Of a stretch of 64,000 bases of DNA, positions 24,950-35,415 are shown piece after piece; within the stretch, counting starts at the first letter, position 1; each line of letters starts with the position of its first letter. The notes under the pieces were generated by a model. The model was not told where the DNA came from. It made no database searches and was given only the letters and a program-made list of their open reading frames with translations. A program made the position numbers and the translations under genes. This DNA is from Ehretia macrophylla (lineage: Eukaryota > Streptophyta > Magnoliopsida > Boraginales > Ehretiaceae): the NCBI GenBank assembly GCA_037974665.1, contig CM075772.1:36867052-36931051 (forward strand), written 5' to 3'.

Positions 24950-26430
24950 TAGTAGGTCCCCTTGTCGAAGACCTTGAAGCTGTGGAAGAAGCTTGTGGGG
25001 GAACCATTCACGAGGCCCTATGGAGTAAGGGGAAGGATGTCGTCGTTATACACACATTTATCCACTTTACCCCGAATCCCATTCTTCTAAGCAAATATTC
25101 CACAAACCTCCAGTTGACATGGTCGTAAGCCTTTTCTATGTCAATTTTGCATAGAACTCCTGATTCCCCGCTTCTAATTCTTGAGTCAATGCTCTTGTTC
25201 GCTTTAGGTTTTTATTCTAGGATTTGCCTTCTTTGAACAAAGGCACTCTGATGGGGCAATATGATCAAACTCATTGCCTTCTTCATTTTAGATGCTAGCA
25301 TTTTTGCAATCCTTTTGTATAAGCAACCCACCAGGCAACTCAGGCGGAAATCTCGAATGTAAATGTCTTCGCCTTTATATAGGATCAAGGCAATGAAAGT
25401 GGCGTGGTTTGAAGATGCTCGACCAACGGGAGAGGTTTGAAGATGCTCGACCGATAGGGAGAGGAATGGAGTTGGCTCTAGTGAGGCATCTTTGTGGAAC
25501 TCTAAAATCACATTCATGAAGTCATCCTTGACCACCCCCCTAGCATTTTTTATAAAAGGCGATGGTGAATCTGTTCGGACCTGGGGCCTTGTCTCCACAT
25601 ATCTCCCCGAGAGCCTTGAAAACCTCATATTCCTCAAAAGGCCTTTCCAACCAATCACATCTCTGTAAGGATACGAGACCCCATGACGCATCGGTCGAAA
25701 CGAATGCGGTTCTACGTAAAGCTTTTTGTAGAACTTTTCGACCGCTAATCGAATGGCTTCCTCCACCTCGAATGGCTTCCTCCTCCTCCAAAATGCCCCC
25801 TTCTACCTCTAGTCTAGATATGGTGTTTACTAAATTTATCACGTTCGCTACTCGATGGAAGAACTTTTTGTTCTTATCCCCCTACTTTAACCACATAATT
25901 CTCTACTTTTGCCGCCAACTAATCTTTCCAACCTGGTTAGCCTCCTTCATTCTTATTTGGCTGATACTCTCAGAGCTATTTCTGCTAATGATAGAGGTCT
26001 TGATTCTTCTGTGTGGTCTAGGTACGCAACTTCCTCCAAAGCTTCCATTTTCTTCAAGTCCACCCTTCCAAACTGCTCCTTATTTCACTTCCTCTTTTAA
26101 GGCTTTTACCTTCAACCAAAAGACGTGGCTTGCTTTCTGTTGAAACAAAAAGGAAGAACCACCAAGAAGCTACTTTTTATAGAAAAAGATCCTCCTCCTA
26201 TTCCTTCTAAAGCCGAGAGTTGGAACCTGTCCAATATGGAAAGAGCAAGGCATTCCTAGTTGTTTGCAAGTGAACATTGCCCCATTTAGATGTAAATCCA
26301 CCAATGAAGTTATCCCTACAAATTCAGAAAATTGCCTCATGCTTGCTGTAATTCGGCTTCCTCCTAACTTCTCAGCCGAGAATCTAAAACCATTGAAATC
26401 ACCTCCTTCGAATTAAAGAACTTGAGGGGG
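24950..26430 (-). pseudogene. LINE (non-LTR retrotransposon) endonuclease and RT fragment
   Basis: On the minus strand, from about 26400 down, endonuclease-like text (GDFNGFRFSAEKLGGSRIT, then LVDLHLNGAMFTCKQLG) is followed by the linker (KVLQKALR, FEEYEVFKALGEICGDKAPG) and reverse transcriptase (FYKKC, DFMNVILEFHKDASLE, NHATFIALI, DIYIRDFRLSCLVGCLYKRI, HQSAFVQRRQILE, then SGVLCKIDIEKAYDHVNW and VNGSP further down). These match plant L1-type LINEs. Frameshifts are frequent. Between DASLE and NHATFIALI there is an insertion (25405-25464) made of two tandem copies of the dispersed mitochondrial repeat. No RT catalytic YxDD box or tail is seen. Confidence 0.85.
25405..25464 (+). repeat. Dispersed small repeat, copies 4 and 5 in tandem, inserted in the LINE
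   Basis: Two head-to-tail copies, GTTTGAAGATGCTCGACCAA (from 25407) and GGTTTGAAGATGCTCGACCG (from 25434), the second continuing ATAGGGAGAGG. The pair splits the LINE RT text without homology to LINEs and shares its core with 15101, 15330 and 15782. Confidence 0.75.
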
Positions 26431-27146
26431 TAAACAAGGTAAAACAGCTTCATTCGCGCCTTCACCTCGTAAACTCAGTAAAGCTTTACTAAAAAAATGA
26501 GAAAGTTGACTTTGAGAAAGAAGGGGGCGCATTATGACATATTAAATAAAATTAGTCTCGAATGAATAAGTATATAACTAATAGACTATGATTCTTTCTT
26601 TTACAACTTGATTGGCTGGAACAGCGATTTCAAGCAAGGCTCAATCAACTAATATGCTTTGTCGTCTCCCTTTGGACGTACCCTAAGAAAGAACAACAAA
26701 AGTTGCCTCTCCCAAAAACAACTCAAAAGAAACAAGACTTTCCTATTCTAATAAGTGGGCTTACTTTTCCCTGAGAGACAACTTCCCAAACCATAAAGCG
26801 CTGGATGCCCTACCTTATCTGATTAAATCTAAAGGTGAATTGCTTTGGGTTGTATTGATTTGTGTTGACTTGAGTTACCTAAGCTAAGTCAGACACATTT
26901 TTCCATTACCGAATAATGCATGCAATAAGAGTACTTGTGCAACAAGTCAAATAGATATTGACACGGCGAGTACATATATTGATCCATAAAAAAGACTAGC
27001 GGGAAAGCACACAAAGCCAAGAGCACTGAACATATAGATATCACCTTGCTGAGCTTGAAGCCTTTTTTTGAATCCTAAAGTGCCATGTACGGAAGGATTT
27101 TTCTCCAACCTTTTCTATCTATCTTTAGAAGTAGGGCGAGAGAAAG
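26431..27146. other. Unassigned mitochondrial-type spacer with a 27-bp repeat
   Basis: No gene is seen. Positions 26499-26525 repeat 9199-9225 in the rps3 intron exactly (27 bp, beginning GAGAAAGTTGACTTTGAGAA), a short dispersed repeat of the mitochondrial source genome. Confidence 0.6.
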
Positions 27147-27500
27147 TCAATATGATATTTGCCTTGGTTTTTCCAATGAAACCAAGTCACCCGGAGTTAA
27201 AGTTCGATCGATTAGGTTCTTCGATTTGTTTAGACAAGAAACGAGAGACAATAAAATATCTTTGATTACGATTAAAATGAATAATCTCAAATAGACCAAG
27301 ATCCAATTTCGGGTCATATCTTGGTGAACATGATCTACCATTATCTCTTCGATCCCTTCATTTATGTGCCAGAATAGAGTGAGATTTATTAGGAAAGTGG
27401 AAGAGACTTTTTTGTATATGATAATCAAAGGGAGTGGGAAAGCTGCAATAATTCTTTGGAAAAGCCCGGCTTTCTTTGTCTTGGAGCTTTCATTCCTCAA
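27147..27500 (-). pseudogene. sdh4: sdh4-like frame, 3' of cox3
   Basis: The frame reads FQRIIAAFPLPLIIIYKKVSS, then LTLFWHINEGIEEIMVDHVH and QDMTRNWILVYLRLFILIVIK, matching the membrane anchor subunit 4 of succinate dehydrogenase (complex II) as coded in plant mitochondria. Three hydrophobic segments and the conserved HINxGIEEIM region are visible. It lies directly downstream of cox3, 17 bp after its stop, the usual neighbour pair. The normal N-terminal start is lost: upstream of the ATG at 27500 the frame meets TAA. The C-terminus runs on past the usual end by about 25 residues. The frame is open for 117 codons, but in this setting it is almost certainly inactive. Confidence 0.75.
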
Positions 27501-27517
27501 TCCACTGATTTATTTCT

Positions 27518-28316
27518 TCATATACCTCCCCACCAATAGATAGAGACAAATAGGAATAACCGAACCACGTGTACAAAATGCCAGTACCATGCAGCTACTT
27601 CAAAGCCAACGTGATGGTCCTTGGTCAGATGACCAAGATATTGGCGAATACCACATATGATCGAGAAAAGAGTACCTATAATCACATAAAAACCAAGAAA
27701 GCCAGTTGCTAAGAAAAATGTAGAACCATAAATACCATCTGAAATAGTGGAGGGTGCTTGATAATATTCCATTCCTTGAAAGCCTATGAATACTAGAGCC
27801 AGTGAAACGAGAGATACTAAAGCGTAAACTACTTGTTTTTTCCTTCCCCACGAGTATAGCATGATAAGCCCAAGTTACGGAAACTCCGGATGAAAGGAGA
27901 ATAAGGGTATTAAGAAAAGGGATTTTCCAAATATCTAAAACCTCAATCCCTTTTGGGGGCCAAATACCTCCGATCTCTACCATAGGTACCAAAGAAGAAT
28001 GAGAAGAAGCCTAAAATAAAAAATAAAAAAGAACATAACTTCTGATACGATAAACATAATAAAACCATATCGAGGTCCTAATTGTACGACTTTGGTATGA
28101 TGTCCTTCCAACGTGATTCACATAGAACATCGCGTCACCATACGAACATGGTATATATGATAAATATGAGGCCCAAATTGAGAAGCGTTGCACTCCCTTG
28201 AAATCAGTGTTGTACATCACACCTCCTATGGTTGTTGCCAAAGCTCCGAGTAAACCCGAAATAGGCCATGGACTTGGATCTACCAAATGATAAGAATGCC
28301 TCTGAGATTCAATCAT
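27518..28316 (-). pseudogene. cox3: cox3 pseudogene
   Basis: Starts ATG at 28316 with [20 protein letters not shown] and ends YWWGGI-TGA at 27518, so both true ends of cytochrome c oxidase subunit 3 (inner-membrane complex IV) are present. The length is 799 bp, one more than the 798 of an intact 265-codon gene. Defects: garbled text after the first 35 residues (about 28210-28090, paired frameshifts), a TAG at 28011-28013 where the family has Trp (TGG to TAG), and a frameshift near 27840-27870 after HAILVGKEK. Between these, [43 protein letters not shown] and [12 protein letters not shown] are clear. A working mitochondrial genome could not use this copy. Confidence 0.93.
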
Positions 28317-28939
28317 AAACCACTTTGCCTCGGTTGTATGTAAACTCCTCCTTCACGCCCACCCCCTAGAGTAGTAAAGAAGGTCTTTGGGTCTAGATTT
28401 CTTTCTATCTGATAGGAAAAACAAATAGGAAGAGATGGTTCTTTCATTGCATTGATAGAAGTCTGACTAGAAAAAGATCTCTCTATCACTTTGAGAAGAG
28501 AATCGTTGGTTTGACCAGCGGAAAGCATGGAAAAAAAGAAGCCGTCTACAACTTGCCTACTTGTCTCCTGCTTTAGGCCTTTCCCTCGTAGAGGGGAAGG
28601 TGTTCTAAGGTGGCTCAGGTGGGATAGGTGTTAGCCTAACTCTGTCCCACCGAAACTCAAAGCGCATCCCCTAACCAACTGCTTTATCCCATGAATTTAT
28701 CCAGTTGAGGCATTCTTGATTTATTCAACTTGACACGTGGGAAGGTCTTAGTGGCTCGGCTTGGTCTCGCTCTCTTCCCGCATTATTCTTCCCCACTAAA
28801 AAGAGCGATTGAGAATCTTGAGAACCGTTCTGAATGACTGTCATTGCGGGATGATTAGAAAAGGAGTCTAAAATGGCTTTTACTGCCTTCCATTCTTGTC
28901 GAGAAAAATTATCAAAAGGATGATCTAGTCATAATACGA
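28317..28939. other. atp8-cox3 spacer with partial duplicate of atp8 start
   Basis: Bases 28692-28721 are identical over 30 bp to 29399-29428, the first eight codons of atp8 and the bases just before them. A second short similarity links 28512-28535 to 29512-29535 (both containing CGGAAAGCATGG). The frame at 28313-28528 on the minus strand has no recognisable product. Confidence 0.65.
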
Positions 28940-29420
28940 TTAAAAACCGATGATTCTTTGGTTGTGTGGAACATGGATTAGCATTATGTCATTCTTACAA
29001 GTGATCCCACATCCAGGATTGGAAGAAGTGCTATATGAGAACTTCAAGATCAAATAGAATATGTTTCTTTCCATTCCTTGTGAGCCACTTATTTCTCCGA
29101 AACCAGAGATCAAAGTGATCTTCCTCCTTTTTCCCAAGAAGTCGACGGCGTTGTACCTTTGGGTTACTTCAAATAAACTTGAGTACATATAGGATACACC
29201 GGTGCTAAACCCTTTTTCTCAAGATATCTTCCAAACTGTTGGGGTTGGTGCTCCAGATGTTATTCTCCCAGTGTAAAAGCAGTTGGTTCCGTAGTTTTAG
29301 AATTCTGCTGATCCCAAGTATTCCATCTCCATCATTGCATATGGGAATATAGAAAGTAAAGAGGAAAAGGCATGACTAGAAGAATTGTCTGAAATAAGTG
29401 AATTTATCCAGTTGAGGCAT
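28940..29420 (-). pseudogene. atp8: atp8 (orfB) pseudogene
   Basis: Starts ATG at 29420 with MPQLDKFTYF, the signature of plant mitochondrial ATP synthase subunit 8 (Fo part, inner membrane). Codon 15 is TAG (29376-29378) where the family has Trp. The frame then continues [32 protein letters not shown] and NSLEDILRK. Near 29205-29215 one extra base shifts the frame, after which [35 protein letters not shown] and [16 protein letters not shown] run to the stop at 28940. The length is close to the family norm of about 158 residues. Its position upstream of cox3-sdh4 on the same strand is a conserved angiosperm cluster. Confidence 0.93.
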
Positions 29421-29428
29421 TCTTGATT

Positions 29429-29869
29429 GAGAAAAGATGATTCCCTCCAAACAAAAAAAGAGTCCCTCCTGTACAAGTAGTGAATAAGTATAGAGAACTT
29501 TTCTTGGTTGTTGACCAACGGAAAGCATGGGAGAAAGAAATATTCTACCTTATTAGGGGAGCGGCATACCAAAAAAAAGGAATCCAGAACCAGCAGCTCA
29601 TCCCACAACAAGAAAATTCTCCTAGTCTAATCTAGGAACAGATCATAGCTTTGGAGGGCTCTCAGAATCCGGCAGTATGGAAGGCTCTGCCTTGTCCCAT
29701 TTTCTCTTATCTCTCTCAAACAAAAGAGATAAGTAGTTTCTGAAAGCGCCCTCCCCTCCAGGTAAAAGATAAATCCTTGAATCTGTTGTCTTCGAGCGAA
29801 GACAACATCCCAAGAATACCCGGCGGCCACCAGAGCCGCCTCGACATGCTTTTTGATCTAGGCTTGGGT
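29429..29869. other. Spacer upstream of atp8
   Basis: Several overlapping open frames on the minus strand (for example 29611-29297, which runs into atp8 in another frame, and 29933-29643) have no recognised similarity. I see no supported gene. Confidence 0.5.
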
Positions 29870-30330
29870 CTACACAAACGAGTCCCGCACTCCCGGATTG
29901 TAAGAGAGACCGGCCCAATGAATACCCAAGCATTCATTGAGCTCTTTTTCTTTGGTGTGGTCATCCAGTATAGGAGGGTATAATTCTGGAATCGGTGATG
30001 GATGATTTACGCTCACTTTCGAGTCTTCATTCCAACTTTCATTCGATCCAGAAGTGACATTCCAAATCAAAGTTGGTACTCCTAAAAATGCCAAAATCTT
30101 TTTGGAAATGAAGAAGCGAAAGAGGGCAGAGAAAAAAAAAGGAGGATATAAATACTGAATAAGAGAAATCGACTCCTTTTTCTTTTCCAAAGTAGAATGA
30201 AAGTGAGAAAAACTATGAAAAATGGAAGTATGAATTCTAGCATGGTCATTAAAGCAGTTCCTTCTGATCCTAGAAAACGCCCGAAAAAAGCTGCTACGGA
30301 ACAACCGAGCAGGGGCAAAATGAATCTTTT
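29870..30330 (-). pseudogene. Chimeric frame headed by a nad5 5' fragment
   Basis: From about 30325 down, the minus strand reads LPLLGCSVAAFFGRFLGSEGT, matching the N-terminal segment of NADH dehydrogenase subunit 5 (complex I). After LMTM it leaves nad5 and continues with a hydrophobic stretch (FILPFFIVFLTFILLW, a likely membrane span) and a charged run. In the next frame it ends with ILAFLGVPTLIWNVTSGSNE, WNEDSKVSV and NECLGIHWAGLSY, stopping at 29870. I do not recognise the tail. A frameshift near 30100-30120 separates the two parts, and no ATG start is present at the nad5 end. The make-up (gene fragment plus membrane segment plus unknown tail, upstream of atp8) resembles mitochondrial chimeric ORFs of the cytoplasmic male sterility type, but that is only a structural resemblance. 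Confidence 0.6.
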
Positions 30331-32929
30331 TAGTCAGGCTTTCATTTACTTTCTTTTCCAGTATCTATAGAATAAGCACTGCGAACTATCTGCTTCAAAA
30401 AGATAGTTGGTCCTTCTGTCACTAATGATATCATTTTAGGACTCAGGTAGACTTTAATGGACTGAACACTAAATAAATCTCTCGATAAAGAAAGATAGAG
30501 GCTTGTCCCAGTAAGTACTATAGAGAGCTGTGGTTGGTTGTTGATGTCACGCCCCGACCCAACCCCACGCTAAAGGTTAAGTCTGGACCCGACACACGAA
30601 TAGAGTCTTCTCTGTACCGTGGACATTCTGAAAACCTGAAATCACTCAAATAAAGCCATAATACAACAAGACAAGCTTTTATAACTAAAGTTCAAAGGTT
30701 CAAGGCCATCCGAGCTTTGAAGCATACAACAGTTCAAAATCACACAAGCATGCAACCAACTTAACTTACTTCATAAAATCCGATCATCATACCATCCTAA
30801 ATAACATTGGCACATACCTAGGAGTTGAAACCAAGCATACTTTAAAGCATACACTCCCAAGCATGCAAGTAGCTAGAAAATAGGACATAGTTATTACAAA
30901 CTATGGTTTCTCAAATCTAACACTACAACCAACTATCTTTCAACTTGCAACTACAAGAATATACATAGCCCTAAGGCCACAAAATAGATCATACTATAAC
31001 AATACAAGTACGCCATGTAATAACGAGAAGGCACATCTGTGATAACCCGAACCTGGCATACATTTAATAGCACTTGACTGCATTTGATTAAATGTTTAAT
31101 TAGTCAAATCAACCAATTTGCACTATTTTAATATTTTTCTTGGAAGTATTTAGTAGTTGTGTATTGAATAATTAAAAGATTATTATCTATTTCTAATGAT
31201 TATAGTAATTAAATTTATTCTCTTGTGATTAATTAATGTCATCTTAAATGTTTTGGTTTTATTGTATTTGACTTCGTGTTATATTACCTTTCATTTGTAT
31301 CTTAATATTAACTTCATAATTCTTTAAAATGTTCTAGAAATAGTTAAATTAATTATTTTAAATGAATATTGATTACCTTGATTGCTTTGATTATTTTAAT
31401 AATCGGTTTTGGTTGTCTTGCATTAAAATCACTCGGTTTTCAATTAAATGAAAAGTAGCTCTGAGCCGGAGTAAATTTTAAACTATGATGCTTTCCAAAA
31501 ATGATATATTTCTTAGATTCTTTGAGATTTAACTATTACTTCTTTGTTGACGCAAAGTGCATAGCATATCGAGAGCGATAGTTAGAGAGCGGTTCCTAGT
31601 CCTCAACAAATAGTGAAACTAGTATTTTAGTGCCTTAAATTGTATAATTTAATTGTTGTTAGCTAGAATTGATATTTCCTTAGTTGTTTTAGCCTAAAAA
31701 TGCATGAAATAGGCTAGTTTGACTAATTTTTAAGTGGATTGACCAAGGGGGTTGACCATTTTGACCTTGTGCCTCTTTTTAATAGCCTAAAATAGTAATA
31801 AATAAATAAAAACAGAGCTGAAATAGAAGCAAGCAGGGCCGAAAATATGAGAAGAAAAAAAAAGATTTCAAGCCAAAATCATCAAATCTTCGCGTGAGCT
31901 TGCACAGGGTGGTTTCCGAGGCATCCTACGAGGTTTCCCTAGCATCTAGGAGCGTCTAAGGTGAGGGTTTCATGTTTATTTGCGCATTTGAAAGTTTTAT
32001 GCTTTAACTTTAATTTTTGGGTTTTATCCGTAGAATGTTATTTTGATCGTTTTGAGGCTTATAGAATATTCTCTAGCAATCGTAGAACATGTATTTATAG
32101 CTTTTTAACATTTTCTTTCTTTGAATATTGAAATTGAAATATAATTTGTTAGTTGAATAGTAAAACATGAATAGTAAACCTTTGAAACGATAAAGTTGCG
32201 CTGTTATACTGTCTGTTGATGTGAAAAAGTGCTAGGTATGCTAGAATGTCTAAATGCATGATTTGTTTAGGTTGTGTAATGAAAAAAAATGAGAAATATG
32301 CCCTGGTGAAAGGGGTCGTTTAGGTCGAGTTTAGCGTTTTCTCGTTTTGCGTGATGGCATTGTTTCGGGAGGCCATGGAAGCACTTTTGGTGCGATTATG
32401 GCATTGGTTGGGTGATCGGTTGAGGTAGCGGTAGTTCAAACGAGCAAAGGAGAAAATCGGGACTTTGCGTGAATTCTAGGGTAAAGTAGGGTTTCGAGGT
32501 CTTTAGACGTGCCTTATGGTGACCTAGGAGGATTGGCGAAGTCGGTTTCGAGAACTCGTGACTCGTTTGGAAATGGTAGTGTTTTGATAGTTGGGACTGA
32601 TTTGTGATTTTGCTTGTTATCTTGATATTATGCCTATAGAATGCTTAGGGTTGCTTGGTATACTTGTTTAATTGGTGTTATTGTTGCTTATTATTGCTTG
32701 TTATGCTTGAAAAATTAGTTGAATGCTAGTATTGATTGTGATTGCTTGTTATCTCGTTTGTTGTCACTAGTTTGTATTGTTGTGCTATCGCTCGTTTATT
32801 GCCTTGTATCGAGTCTTGCACTGCATAGTGTCCCGCACGTGAGTGATGGGCCTCTCTGGGTAGCCTCGGGTTGCCAGTGTTGGTTGCTCTAGCTCCGTAG
32901 CTATTCCCTTTTCTCGCTTGGGTTGCCTC

Positions 32930-35415
32930 TGTCACGCCCCGACCCAACCCCCAAGCTAAAGGTTAAGTCCGGACCCGACACACGGACAGAGTCTCCCCTG
33001 TACCGTGGACATTCTAAAAACCTGTAAACGCTTAAACAAGGTCCCAATAACACATACAAGCTTTTCTTAATTAAACAATAAAGCTATAAGGCCATCCGAG
33101 CCTTATAGTACACAATATCTCCAAAACACACAAGCATGCGAGAACTGGTTGTCAGTATAGTCTTATAATCATAACATTCTAGGAAATCAATAAAACAACT
33201 TAAGGGATAAAGCATTCTACATCAACTATCCACTCCCAAGCATGCAAGGAAATAAGGCAAGAATAAAAGTTATTACAGTTCGTAGACTTTCAAAGTCACA
33301 ACCCAACCATCTAATCTTCGACTTATACAACAAGCATATACAAAGCCCTTGGGCTACAAAATAGTACATAAAGTAATCAGATGAGTCTTCCACATAGCAA
33401 CAAAATCATTAACCACCTCAAGTTATCAGACACAGCAACTAAGGTAATGGCTCGATCTGAACTTCTTCTTCCTCAACTAAATCAACAAGCTGGGGATCAC
33501 CCTCAGCGTCTCCTGAAACAGATATCAAGGTATGAGCAACCACTGTTGCCCAGTGAGGGATATAGTCCCGGGGCGTGCAATGCAACAGATAATACAATTA
33601 CACAACAATAACACTTTAACAATTTAAGAAACAATGATAACTTAAATAACCACACAATTAAAAGGATACATTTCAACAATCCCCTATACACCAATCTTCA
33701 CTGGTCATCAATCACGATCCACGAACCACGAGCACGATCACGATAGGCTGGCATAACCCCAATCACTCCAGTGGGTGTACTCCGGATGTACCCCGAATCC
33801 TACGACCCAACATCCCCTGGCAATCTCCGGCCCAGGCGAATGAGGGAATAGGGCACGGAGTTTGAATATCCACCGACAAGCCCTCTGCCGCCCAGCCGAT
33901 ATTCAACACATCCGCCCCGACACTATGGTTGCGCAACCACTATGCAATGCACTCAACGATGGCACGTTAATAGCAATAATATAAGCATTAACACATATGA
34001 GGATCAACAAAGTAGGTTGACCTCGATACAATTAGGATAGAAGCAAATGTAGAAGTTAATAAGCAGTTTACAAATGAACTTATACCAAATAAGCATAGAA
34101 TCATTCCAAAAGCTCCAAATTAATTCAGAATCACATATAAACACTCAAGAAGTCCTGACATGGGTTTAGAAGTGTGAGACAACTTAAATTGCACCTAAAC
34201 CCCTTTGTTTTTCGAACTATTTCTCTTCTAAACCAAAGTTAATGATTTCATTTTCAAAGGAAACTCTCCCAACCTTCTAACTAACCCCCAAGGTACCCTC
34301 TCAACCCTCGAACTCAATCAAATGCCCGCGTTTACCCCGAAAGCCCCAATTTTCCTCTTTTGGCTTTAAACTACAACTACATTGTCCGGGCTTCAAACAA
34401 GGGATATCAAGGCATCTATAGCACCTAGGTAGCCTAAGGATACTAGAATTGAAGCCCGAATCCACCCGGATTCGCATTAACCCCGAAAGCCCCAACTTAA
34501 AGTCGGCTATTTTCCATTTTTAGGCGATTTAAGGGCAATGCAAGTGTACGGGGCTATTTGATTATCTTCACTAGTACCTAAGGCATCAATTAGAAGCATT
34601 AATTCAAGCCAATTCGAGCAATTACACAAAACCCTAAAAAAACGTCACTATTCACCCTAAGAATCAAACTAACGATTCTAACCGTTTAAATTGCGAAACG
34701 ACGGTTCAAAAGTGTTCTCTAGCATTCATATAGATAGTATATTAGCATAGATAACAATTACAATGGCATATAATCATATTTTCAACAAATCAATAAATGA
34801 GCAACTATTTAAAAATGCAAAAACAAGTCGTGAAATCCCTCACCACTACGCGTAGGAGCACCTAGGAACCTTGCAAACACCCTACACTAGTTGCTCAAGG
34901 CTTGGAGAGGCTTGGATTGGAGGCTTGGTGAGCAAAATCTCTCTCTTTTCTCCTCTAGCTGCTGTCGGGTTTTTGGGCTGCTGTTTCAGCTTTTTATTTT
35001 TTTTTTCTTTTGCATTTTGTGAGCTTAAATGATATAATAAGGGGTTAAGTTGAGGTGGGGTCATTTGGGTGCTTAATTGATCTAATAAAATGTGCGTAGT
35101 AAGCTTTAAAACGAGTTTAGATAGTAAAATATATGCTAGCTAATTAATTACCTAAGTTAGTTACGTAACACTATTCATTCAACTACCAAAGTCATTTTCT
35201 AAACGAGCCTTCCTAACGCCTTAAGCTCAAATGCACATTTTTCCCACTACTTTTACAATTAATATGATTTAATAAAAATGCTAATTAATTAATAGAAAGC
35301 AGTTTAAAAACGGAGTGAATAGTAGTCACAAAGTCAGTTAATAAGGCATAGAAGTAAATGCGCAAACAAGGGATGCAACAGTAATTAAATGCATGGCTAA
35401 AACTCGGGCGTCACA
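32930..35415 (-). repeat. 3' LTR of the full-length family A element
   Basis: 2486 bp, starting TGTCACGCCCCGACCC and ending GGGCGTCACA. Almost identical to 40466-42955, with scattered substitutions (for example CCCCCAAGC against CCCCTAAGC near the start) and one- or two-base length changes in homopolymers. Confidence 0.96.

Larger units (their letters stand above)
23260..30544. other. Mitochondrial DNA segment 2 (NUMT)
   Basis: This 7.3-kb stretch carries, on the minus strand, a nad5-headed chimera, atp8, cox3 and sdh4, preceded on the left by a LINE fragment. The left edge is the family B TSD and the right edge (GTTGA, 30540-30544) is the TSD of a family A solo LTR, so segments 1, 2 and 3 were one piece before those insertions. 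Confidence 0.85.

Noticed and set aside
25562-26143. 193-codon plus-strand frame
   Set aside because: It is antisense to the LINE RT and linker, which match known LINE text on the minus strand.
28620-28690. Possible minus-strand tRNA near AGCAGTTGGTTAGGGGATGCGC
   Set aside because: It has a D-arm-like look only; no complete cloverleaf or T loop was found.
33381-33611. Small open frame seen also at 738-962 and 40917-41147
   Set aside because: These are the same stretch of family A LTRs; its conservation follows from LTR copying. No domain is recognised and it lies antisense to element transcription.
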